Below are positions 31,870 through 43,825 of a stretch of DNA of 64,000 nt, piece by piece. The notes under the pieces are model-generated. The model searched no databases. It saw only the letters and a program-made list of their open reading frames with translations, and was not told the origin of the DNA. The position numbers and the translations under genes were made by a program. Origin of the DNA: Rapana venosa (Eukaryota; Mollusca; Gastropoda; Neogastropoda; Muricidae); NCBI GenBank assembly GCA_028751875.1, contig CM054134.1, forward strand, positions 70,314,935-70,378,934, in the 5' to 3' direction. Within the stretch, counting starts at the first letter, position 1. The number at the start of each line of letters is the position of its first letter.

Positions 31870-32140
31870 GTCTATCATGTTGACAAAGGGACTCAGTGCC
31901 GACTCTTCTTACCCCCTAAAGTCATTCCGATGAGACTATAAACCGAGGTCCCGTGTGCGACGCGCGCAGAACTTCTTGCGCACAGGATAAAACCCGTTCC
32001 GCTTTTTAGAACTGTAGGCCATTGTGTGCCGGTAGGAACGGATTACAAAATCTACAAAACTGCTTACACGCGAGGACTGGATGTAAAAAGCACATGGGTG
32101 ATTACTTTATTATCCTCGAAATAAAAGAATAAAATAGAAA
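31870..32140 (+). repeat. SINE family B, 5'-degraded copy
   Basis: Carries the family B body (GATGAGACTATAAACCGAGG, GGCCATTGTGTGCCGGTAGG) and 3' end (TTATCCTCGAAATAAAAGAA). The tRNA head is barely recognisable. Confidence 0.85.
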
Positions 32141-32221
32141 AATAAATAAAACAAACCCAATATTCATGTATTGACAACTTTTTTTAAATTGTGGACTTAA
32201 ACCAAACATGGTCAGTTTTCC

Positions 32222-32229
32222 CCGGAAGT
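32222..32229 (+). promoter_or_regulatory. ETS/GABP-type site, likely ZCCHC7 promoter
   Basis: CCGGAAGT is a consensus ETS (GABP) site typical of housekeeping promoters. It lies about 250 bases upstream of the donor of the likely 5' UTR exon. Role inferred from position only. Confidence 0.3.
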
Positions 32230-35200
32230 TAGGCCTAGTTGCACCTTCCTCTTGCTGGAGTGCAACCGAATCTCCACATGTATGTTAGACCTACATGTAT
32301 ACACATACATAGTACTGGACTCATGGAATACGAAATCTGTCAAGTTTTTATCTGAATGATTCAAGTTAGTTTGAGAGAACTGGACCACAAATATTGGAAT
32401 CGTGATACGAACGGTGCGAATTATAGTTGCCAACGAATTATTGCCCTGGTGAAGGGATTTGTATGGAACTTCGAAAGGTAAACTTTCCCAGCAGTGTTTC
32501 GTACTGTTACAATTTCGGACACTTTTTACAGTGCTCTTACTCTAGGCTAGGCCTATGGTAGTAGTTTTGGTTTGGTTTCTTGACAGTATATTATCATAGA
32601 CCTACTGGAGCTATCCGATTAACATCATTTAGGAACTGTACCATCAAACACTCAGGCCTCTGAGTCAGCTGAGGGACTGTACCTTCAAACAACCACAGAC
32701 AGCAGTGGTACTGGTAGTCTTTGACAGTTTGAGGCCTCATTGGCTTATCGCCTTATCAGTTCATGAGTGAAAAATAATTACCAGTAACCACTGACCAATG
32801 TAAGTTGAGTTTGGGATCATTCTAGAAGATTGTGTAGGGCAATAGGTGGATTCTTATTGAGACAGATTTACACATAACTACTAGTAAACTTGTGCATTTC
32901 CAATTTAATGAAATTAGCACATAAGTAAGGCCCCACACCAGTATTTAAAAAAATCACTCTTTTCCTTCTGTTTTTCTATGTTGCTGTTATATTCATACCG
33001 CACTTACTAAGGCATCCACAGAAATGAAAACCACTTTTTGTGAATGACTAGCTTCTGACTGAAAACTCATGTGATTTTGAACAAATTTGGTAGGTTTGAA
33101 ATTTTTTAATTTTTCAGCAAACACTACCCCCTCAGTCCTTTGTTGTCTGCTAGCTTCCTTACCACAATATGCATGGGGGGGGGGTCAAGCAATATGCATG
33201 CAGGGGTCAACGCTGTAGAAATACAGGCAATCCTCATTTTATGGTTATTTCCAACTTTCTCGTGACTACCTGGTATTGCTCTGTGTCCTCAATTCCCAAA
33301 ACAAGTACACAGTCCATTTTTTCATACTTAAAAAAATCTGAAAATCACCAACATTTTTCCCACTCACACTCTATAGAAGATACTACATGACCCCCATGAC
33401 CCCCAAATTAACAACAAATGGTGAATAGAGATATAACTCTGATTAGGTTCTTGAAGAATTATATTTTTTATATTATTCAATTTATTGAGGAAAATTGTGA
33501 TAATGGTATCACTTGACAATTATTGGAAAGCAGTCAAGATTGTATAATTTGCAGTAAAGCAGATGCTTAAGAAGTGTAAACAGATGCTGAGATGGATTTA
33601 TAATTCTCTCATTTCTATCAGTATCACTATCAGGGAATCACTCTACATGATATTGTATTTGTAGGTAGTGATAGATAGATGGATATCTAATTATCTAGAT
33701 AGATATATATTCATGTTGAAAACAGTAAAATGCAGAGATTGGCACAGGATGGCCATTCTGTAGTGTTATTTGCCCATGGATATAAATTTTTTAATGTAAT
33801 TTTTTTGGGGGGTACATTGAGCTTGATGTGTTTATTTTTTTCTTTATGCTTTTTTTTGTAACCTGGGCATGATATATTAATAAATGAAATGATTATGGTA
33901 TAGTATGTCAATTAATGTGGGGTTGTGGTTGGGTTTTTTCAGACTTATGGTGTTGGTTGTTTGATTGAAGAGATTGGATATTGTTTTTGTTGAACTTAAG
34001 GTCAATGTTAATGTTATTCATGTGGAGCTACAGAGATTGAATAGGGTGACAGCCCTGATGTAGCCTTCATGGTCACTAGGGCTGTAGTGTGTTACAACAT
34101 GAAATGAAGTGCAAGTACATGGGGTACTAGAAGTTTGTGTGCATCAGCCATGACTGTTGTCAAATACCTCCTGCGATATTTTAACTGAGAGGATTTTTAC
34201 TTTTAATTAATGGAGAGTAGATAGTGTTACGCTAAGAGCTTGACTCATACTACAGTCATAGCTGAGGACAATCTCACTCTCAGTCTCAGCATGATATTTT
34301 TCATTATAACATTTAGATCCTAATGTAGGCTATGGCACTTAGCTTACATCAGTAACTGACAAAGCTTTTGGCAGTGTGGTGTTTTTTTTATACACCTTTA
34401 ATAGTATTAATTCTTATGTGTCGTAAATAAATAATATGATAAGAACAGTTATAATAATGATAATAATATGGAGTTTTTATAGCCCTGAATCTTGTAGAAC
34501 AAACAAATTTATCTAAACTGCAGTGGTTATCATGCATTCATGAACACGTAACCTGTAGGAAAAAAAAAAGAAAGCAAATAATCTGTGTCAGTTGAAAAAC
34601 TACAAGAATATTCCAAGGACTTTACTTACACATTGTAAGTAATGTAAAATTATCTATAGTATATATATCTGTGTATATTATGCTATGAATTATGTGGTTT
34701 TTGAGTGGTGATTAGATACAGAAATATTGTAAACACTAAAACTAGCGTTCCAAAGGTACAGGTTTCATCAGTAGGAATTGTATTCTTTTTAACTGGTTAG
34801 TTCTTTTTAAGATTATACTATAGGATAAGCATCCACTTACTGACTTAGCATCATATTTATTGCTTTATCTTCATTTGTAATTTAATCAGAGTGTATTTAA
34901 TATGTTACAGGAATCAGCCTCTAGAACACGTTTGGTTGTGTGACGCCATTGTGAACTGAAAGTGGACAAAAGGGACTGAGAAACTGGATCAACAACACTA
35001 ACAACCATGGAAATGTATGATTATCAGCATGAAGATGAAGAAGACAACATGGAGGAAGAGTTTGATCCCCGGGATTATGAAGACAAAGTGGATGAAGAAC
35101 TTGAAGCCACGTTGTACAGTCTGATTCACTACAAGTGTGATGACACAATGGCTGATGCTGCAGATGATCCTGTCCACATTCTGAATTCTCTTCCTGACAG

Positions 35201-37547
35201 CCCATATGTCTTTTCTGTTACCATGGTAGAAGATCATTCTGACAGTGACAGACCTTCCGTGAGTCGGGCACCAGAGAAAATTCAGTTTGACAGTACATCA
35301 GATTCAAAGGTCAGTGATATTGATAACAGTTCTAGTCAGCCACAACCAAAACAAGGTACCTCTGTAAAGAGTCGGAAGCTTAGCAGTACATCAGATAGTG
35401 AAAGCAGTGATGAAAATCCTGGCCAACCACATCAAAAGAAAGATACCTCCTTGGCAGGTCAGAGGCCAGATACAGTTGTTTCAAGTAGTAGTACATCAGA
35501 CAGTGAAAGCAGTGATGAAAATCCTGGCCAACCACATCAAAAGAAAGATACCTCCTTGGCAGGTCAGAGGCCAGATACAGTTGTTTCAAGTAGCAGTACA
35601 TCAGACAGTGAAAGCAGTGACGACAATTCTGGCCATGTCCAACAACATGGCGCAAAGTTTTCTATGGAGGCAGAGCTGGGAATACGCACAAAGTCACAGA
35701 AAAAAAAACAGGAAAAAATACAGCATGAGAAAGACACACCACATCAAGCTTCAAAATTTCCATCACAAAAATTCCCAGTTAGTAGTAGTAGTACATCCAC
35801 CTTGCAACCCACAAACTGTGTTAAAACTGGGGAAAGTGCTCCACTAACAGAGGAAGATTACAGAGAGACTTTGCATCAACTGCTGACAGATCACCCCCGC
35901 TCAGAGAAAGCTAAGGACATTATTGTGGTAAAATCAGGCAGTAGCAGTTGCAGCAGTAGCAGTGAACGTGAATCAGAAAGTGGTGAAGAGAGTGGGTCAA
36001 GTTCTACATCAGACTCGGTCAGTGACATAGAGGTGTTGGGTGGTGCCACTTCTGGCAAGTCTTCTGACTTCGATGCTTCCAAACAGCCACTGGACCTGAA
36101 CTGGAATGTCACCTCCTCTGATCGTCACACCATAGAGACTATTGAGAAAAGGTCTTCACAAGGTAAAAGATTTTACTACAAAATGCCAGTTATTTCATTG
36201 TCAAAACATAATACTTTCAACTGATTTTCCACAAAATGGTGACCTAGATTTAGTGTGTTTTGTTGCTGTAACTAAACTGAATTGATTCACGATGATTTTT
36301 TAATAAAAAGTAGGGAATATTGTAGACCTTTTTTTCTCCTTTCAATGCTGTAAATCAAAAAGGTGAGAGTGTACAAGTAGGCAAAAGCCTGGAGGGTGGG
36401 GGTGGGGAGGGTAGTACAAAAAGTTAGTAAGAGAGGAGATAAACGGAGTGGGAGAAAGGTAAGAGTGGAGGATGGACATAGAAGGTAAAGAGGCAGGGTA
36501 GAGGAAGGGGCAAAGGGAGAGAAGGGGAAGGGCTTGTGCTTGACTTCAGGTGGGACATGGGGTGCGAAACTGATGAAATTTTGTTTACAAGCTCATGTTA
36601 GAAGTTGTACATCACTTGTATTATGCTAAAAAAAATCTATAAATTACTAATTTTTTGCTCTGTTGCCATAGAAACAATCCAAAATGGCTGCCAAAACTAA
36701 ATGAGCATATTTCAAACTACTAAGCCTTGTTTTATTTTTTTTTTTAAATCTATAACAGGTACAACTACAAGAGACCTGTTTCAAATTCACGCAGGGAAAT
36801 CTCCATATTTGCATCAAGCAATTTTTTTAATTCTAAAAAAAACAGCAACATGATTTTGGCCCCTTTTAGACTCCTGTCTAACTCTAACCTTAACTGTGGT
36901 GGCGAATTGATTTACATCTATAGTCTCCTTCTCCAGCTGGATCCAGGCAATGAGCCAGAGACAGTGCAAGAACCAAAGACAGAGCATCTGTAGTGCTGTC
37001 ACTGTCAGGGATTGAAATAGATATATACTCGGTCCATTTTGCTGTGTTAACACTTCAGATTCACGTTTCTTTTATTTACAATGGAATTCATAGGTAATTT
37101 CGCATAAAATAACATTTGTATCTTTACAGTAGTGGCTAGAACTCATTAAAAAAAAATTATATATATATATATTGAGCTTTACCTCTGTGTAGTTTGCTTT
37201 TCATGCAATGGGTATCATTTTAAATTTAATGTTGATAATGTTACCACACATGTAGCAAAATTGCCAATGTACATTATCAAGAGGTTTTTTTGTGTTGCAG
37301 TTGATGAATCATTGTGGAAGGTCAATGATGAGGATCTGGCAGCTTTTACAAAATCCCCAGGGTCACGATATTATTCCAAGAAAGAGGTCAGATGTCATAA
37401 CTGCGACAAGGAAGGCCATCTCTCCAAAGTTTGTCCTGTACCAAAAGTTAGTGTCAGCTCATCTGCTTTCATAGTTATCCTATGTATGATTATATTTTGT
37501 CTCCTTGAGATGTTTTTAATGTAATATTTTACCATTAGCTTTTACAG

Positions 37548-37581
<34 letters not shown>

Positions 37582-40500
37582 TGTGTGTGTGTGTGTGTGT
37601 GTGTGTACACGCGCATGCATGTGTGTGTGTGTGCGTGTGTGTGTTGTGTTGTTTTCTTTTACTATTCTGTATCAGCATTGTTAATTCAGGAAATAATTTC
37701 TTTTGGGATTGATTTTGCTGACAAGAAAGTGTAATCCATGTGAAAACTTAAAAGAGAGCGAGTTATTTCAAAGTCAAGATGAACATGCCAATATACCATG
37801 AGAATCCAACAATGAGTGAATAATATAAATGTCGGCAACATTTTCCTGCTGACTTGGTGATTCTCTGAAATATAACAACTGCTATTGTTTTCCACATTGT
37901 CTGTTGACCCATATTGCCATTATTGGGCATAAGCCTTTACTCTTTTTAAACAATTTTTTTTATTAACCTTTTCCTTACAGGTAACCTGCTATAGTATAGG
38001 CTACCCAACCATCTACTAACCCTTCTCTCCATATCACCCACTACCGGGTTACAGAAGCATGCAAATGCAAACAGTGCACTTGTACTGGGAAAGAGGGGTT
38101 CTTTCCCTTAATGTAAGGATAATGTTAACAAGACTGTTGGGGAGTTGATAGGGTAGATAGCCAAATGGATAAAAGGTAAGTCTCCAGGAGATCTGAATTA
38201 AGAGATGTAATGGTACATGATTTCTTTTTTTCTTCTTCTTCTTCAGTTTTGCCTGTCACTGCTGGAAGACCATCTGGTCATTTTTGGGTTGTTGTTTTTT
38301 ATGAAGGTTCAATGGATGTGCAAGTGGTTAATTTGTCTGACCTGTGTTGTGGAAAATCTTCGGAAGATGTGAACAGTGTTGACTGCTGGCATACTTGATT
38401 TGCTTTTGTTGTCCTGTCTTCATCTGTCTCCCACCTTTACCCAGTTGGCTGAACTTGTTCTTGTGCCATATTACTAAGGGGGAATGTAATAATGGACTAG
38501 TACTTGAGAAATGATGGAGATTTTAGAATTCTTTCAGGTCTTATTTGGGATGGGTGGAGGTGAAGTTTAAACTCTGTAGTTAAAGTAAAATGCATGATCC
38601 GTTCCAGTCTTACAATTCTATTTTTAATTTAATCTTCTTGTTGTTGGTGGTGATGGTGGTATTGTTTGTTACATTTCTGTGTCCCAAAAAAAGTATCACA
38701 TCATCAACAAAGTTGTGCTTGCTGCGATGTGATCAAAGTAAATTCAGAACACTGGGAAGCCCTGTAATTTCACACAACACATGCAGGTAGTGTTCATTTT
38801 ATTCGTTTATTGAAACTCAAATTTTACGGGAACGTGCAATAGTAACACCAAACAATTTCAGCCCTGCAATCATATCTCTGTGTTCAGAGATTGTCTCACA
38901 TACACACACACACACACACACTACGAATTTTACATGGACTTGTGTAACATCTTGGTTCTGTACGAAGCTGTGTTTTTTCAGAAAAAGCCCAACTGCGGTT
39001 TATGCGGCACTGAAGGCCACTTGATGCAGCGCTGCCGGAACCGCCTGTGCTTCAACTGCAGCCAGCCAGGGCACCGGGGAAGTGACTGCCCCCAGCCAAA
39101 GAGGAGCCGCTTCAACAAGTGTGCCCGCTGCCTGATCAGAGGGCACCCTGAAGACGTTAGTGTGACTTGTGGATACTTTAGTGCGACTTGTGGATACTTT
39201 AGTGCGACTTGTGGATATTTTAGTGCGACTTGCGGATACTTTGGTGCGACTTGTGGATACTTTGGTGCGACTTGTGGATACTTTAGTGCGACTTGTGAAT
39301 ACTTTAGTGTGACTTGTGGATACTTTAGCCTGACTTGTGGATACTTTAGCCTGACTTGTGGATACTTTAGTGTGGCTTGATACTCTAGTGCGACTTGTGG
39401 ATACTTTAGGGCAACTTGTGGATACTTTGGTGCGACTTGTGGATACTTTGGCGTGACTTGTGGATACTTTAGCATGACTTGTGGATACTTTAGCCTGGCT
39501 TGTGGATACTTTAGCGTGGCTTGTGGATACTTTAGTGTGGCTTGTGGATACTTTAGTGTGGCTTGATACTCTAGTGCGACTTGTGGATACTTTGGTGCGA
39601 CTTGTGGATACTCTGGTGCGACTTGTGGATACTCTGGTGTGACTTGTGGATACTTTGGCGTGACTTGTGGATACTTTAGTGTGACTTGTGGATACTTTAG
39701 TGTGACTGGATGCTTTAGTGTGACTTGTGGATACGTTAGTGTGACCGGATGCTTTAGTGTGACTTGTGGATACTTTGGTGTGACTTGTGGATACTTTGGT
39801 GTGACATGTGGATACTTTGGTGTGACCTGTGGATACTTTGGTGTGACCTGTGGATACTTTGGTGCGACTTGTGGATACTTTGGTGTGACTTGTGGATACT
39901 TTGGTGCGACTGGATACTTTAGTGTGACGTGATACTTTAGTGTGACTGGATACTTTAGTGCGACGGGATACTTTAGTGTGACTGGATACTTTAGTGTGAC
40001 TCGTGGATACTTCAGTGTGACTTGTGGATACTTCAGTGTGACTTGTGGATACTTCAGTGTGACTTGTGGATAATTTAGTGTGACTGTGTGTGAATTGTGG
40101 ATACTTTAGTGGGAATTGTGGATACTTTAGTGTGAATCATGGATACTTTGGTGTGACTTGTGGATACTTTGGTGTGTGACTTGTGGATACTTTAGCGTGA
40201 CTGGATACTTTAGTGTGGCTGGATACTTTAGTGTGACTTGTCTTTAGTGTGACTTGATACTTTAGTGTGACTGGATACTTTAGTGTGACTGGATACTTTT
40301 GCTGTAACATCAAAAGATTATGCATTTACACAATTTCTTTTTCTTTTTATCGAAAAGTTGTGTTGTTCTTTCTGTCACTGGGGTTGTTGTTGTTTTTTAA
40401 TCCTTCTTTCCAGTCTTCTAGACACATTTGATGAAAAAGAAAGAAGTCTTCAGGTTTTCTTGACCTGGTCGAAATAATGTGTGTTAAGTATGGATGTTCT

Positions 40501-43127
40501 TTTAGTTTGTATAGTGCTTACCCTGTAGGTAAGGATCTAGGTCTGTTACTGCCATGCTCTTCACTCGTCACTATGGCCACGTGTGGTTCTTGTAAGCCCA
40601 TGGCTGTGTCTCATAAGGAATGAGGTAGAGCACAGATTCCTTTTGTAGCTGTGTATTGTGGCTGTGTTTTTTTAACTGGGGTATTTTCTTTTTTCAGCAA
40701 TGTCCAGATCTGTGGCGACAGTACCATATGACGGTAAGTGTTTTGCTTTGAAAAGTGTGAATCAACACGAGTTCTTTATGCAAAGTAGCCACTGTGATAC
40801 ATGTGATTGGCACAGTGGTTGACATTTTTAGTGTGATTTTTGTGTTTTTGTTTGTTGGGTTTTTTTGCTCATCAGGGTTCTGTGTGTACTTGTTATTTTT
40901 GTCTTTTTTATGGTGCAGGTATAAAATTATACCAAGAATAATAAGATAAAGGGGTGCTAATTGACAATGGTTATGTGAAGAAACATTTGATAATGATATA
41001 AATAATTATGAGAATAATTAATCGTCCCTGTAACACACTGTATGTGCTTGACAAAGATTGTAGATTATAGCTTTATAACAACATGCTGAAAAACAGATGA
41101 CTTATCATAAGAGTCAGATATATACAGTTGGATGCATAGACGAGCACGCCCATACACACTCTAACACACACGTATGCATGCATGAACACATGCATACACA
41201 CACACACTCACTTACTCTCTCTGTCTCTCTCTCTCTCTCTTTTACAGAGAGACATGTGTATTTATTATTTTCCTTTTTGACCTGTCTCTGCCAGTTGCAT
41301 TCTCATTTGGTACGTTAATTTATGACAAAGGAACTTCTTTTTTCTCCTTCAGACAACAACGACGGAAGACTTGACGCCAGCCAAGAAAATGGTCAATTCA
41401 CGCGTGTTCTGCTGCAACTGTGCCAAAAAGGGACATTTTGCCTTTGTAAGTATTTGTATACATTTTGCCATTATAAATAGCTTCACTTAATTAAAAACAA
41501 TTTTTTTAAAAGAGGTGGGATTACTGAATGGTTAGAGTGTGACGTCATTCTTCTGTAAACCGTGGGCAGGGTGGGACTCTCCACTGTGTCTGTATGAGCA
41601 GATCTGATTTTTCCCTTCCTGGAGTTAACATTAGTATTGACCCCACTGTCTTAAATGTCCTCCCAATGAGACTGAAACTGATGTCCTGTGCGTGAGTGTT
41701 AGCAGATCATCTTGTGCACACTTGGGAATCCTGTTGGCCTTTCTTAGAAGAGTAGGCCAGTTATGGCCAATGAGATGGATCAATAACAAACACACACACA
41801 CACACACACACACACAGAACAGGCACCTGTTGCCTAGAAAGTGCTTGGGTCTACCAAAATCATGTACCTAGGACATGTTGAAACTGATAAGAACATTTTG
41901 CCTTTGTAGGTGATAGGAACATTTTGCCTTTGTAGGTGATAAGAACATTTTGCCTTTGTAGGTGATAGGAACATTTTGCCTTCTTGGAAACATTTTGCCT
42001 TTGAAGGTGATAGGAACATTTTGCCTTTGTAGGTGATAGGAACATTTTGCCTTCTTGGAAACATTTTGCCTTTGAAGGTGATAGGAACATTTTGCCTTTG
42101 TAGGTGATAGAAACATTTTGCCTTTGTAGGTGATAGAAACATTTTGCCTTTGTAGGTGATAGGAACATTTTGCCTTCTTGGAAACATTTTGCCTTTGAAG
42201 GTGATAGGAACATTTTGCCTTTGTAGGTGATAGGAACATTTTGCCTTCTTGGAAACATTTTGCCTTTGAAGGTGATAGGAACATTTTGCCTTTGTAGGTG
42301 ATAGAAACATTTTGCCTTTGTAGGTGATAGAAACATTTTGCCTTTGTAGGAATATTTTTCCTTTTTAGGAACGTTTTGCCTTTGTCGGTATTATTGTGTA
42401 CTTTTAAGGTATGATGATGCTCATTGGAATATTGTAAGTAGTTTGATTTTGAAAAATGTGGGGCTGTAATCATTGTTGTTTAGTCATGTACACAAGGCAA
42501 AGCATTGGTAACAGTAATGGAAATTTACTTGCTTCATGATGGTGTTTTGTTATCTGTCTATTATTATTTTAAAAAAACTTAGAAATAATCATTTGTGTTT
42601 TAGTTATGGTCCGAGAAATCATGTTTCTAAATTTAGAGCGTCTTACCCTTTTCTTGTTGAAATGTGAAAAGCACAGAACAATGCCAGGATACAGAGGGTA
42701 GATATTGATATCATTTTAGTGTATGTGTGTATTGTATCATATGGTATGCCACTTCCATTCAGGCACGGCAGATTTTTCTGCATGAAATTTACGCTGATCT
42801 CCCTAAGGAGAGCGCGTCACCACAAGAGCAACACCGCCTGTTATTTGTTTTATTTTTCTGTCTGCTTGTGAATTTGTTTTCTCTATGAAAGGGGCTTTTT
42901 TTTTTCCTACAGAATTTTGCCCAGGACAAAGTTTGTTGCCATTGGTTCTACATGTGCTAAATGAGTATTGCACATGAGAGTTGAGTTTATCGTCTCCTCT
43001 GAAAGATTAGGATCTAGACCACCACTCAAGGTATAATGGATGGGGGAGGTTAAAGTTTTGTGTTTGTGTATGTGTGTGTGTGTAAAATACCACTTTTTGT
43101 GTTTGTCTCAAGATTTTTCATGTGTAC

Positions 43128-43175
<48 letters not shown>

Positions 43176-43635
43176 ATATCTGTTTTTTTCTTTTTAAAAG
43201 TAAAAAGTGTCTACGAGCGCACATTCCTCTCAAAACTTACATGATTTTGTTTTCAAACTATTTTTGTACAGGAGTGCAAGGAGGAGAGAATGGATAGATT
43301 TTCTTTCCCAGTCAGCAGCCCCTTCATCGCCAGATACGAGGCGTTTTCAGGCAAGAACACAAAAGGTAAAGGGTCTCTTCAGAATCTGCTTAGTTAATAA
43401 GGGTTTTTCTCTTTGTACAGACAGAAGCGATGCATCATCATCACCTTTAGTTAAATTTTCTGTAATTTGACTGTAGAGGTAGCACATTTAGCACATGGTG
43501 GATCGGTGGTCTAGAGGTAACGCGCCTGTCTAGAAAGCGAAAAGTCCGGGTCTGAAGTGTGCGGCGGTTCGTACCCCGTTTGGACCGGAAATTTTTCCCC
43601 CATCCTTTAGACCATGAGTGGTGGTCTGGGCGCTA

Positions 43636-43669
<34 letters not shown>

Positions 43670-43783
43670 GTGTTACACGTAATTATTTAGCGCACGTAAA
43701 AAAACCCACGGCAACAAGAGAGTTGTCCCTGGCAAAATTCTTAGAAAAAAGCCACTCTGATAGGGAAACAAATACAGCTGCAG

Positions 43784-43825
<42 letters not shown>

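Noticed and set aside
35380..35655. Minus-strand frame with repeated DLPRRYLSFDVVGQD
   Set aside because: It is the shadow of the coding repeat in ZCCHC7 exon 1.
38978..39475. 165-codon minus-strand frame of LKYPQVA repeats and plus-strand CGYFSAT heptads
   Set aside because: Unit length of 21 bases keeps frames open; the plus-strand frame is intronic, after a good donor.
41834..42473. Long open frames on the minus strand (150-200 codons) with FLSPTKAKC-type repeats
   Set aside because: They are translations of the junction-derived tandem array, open in all three frames, without start context or homology.
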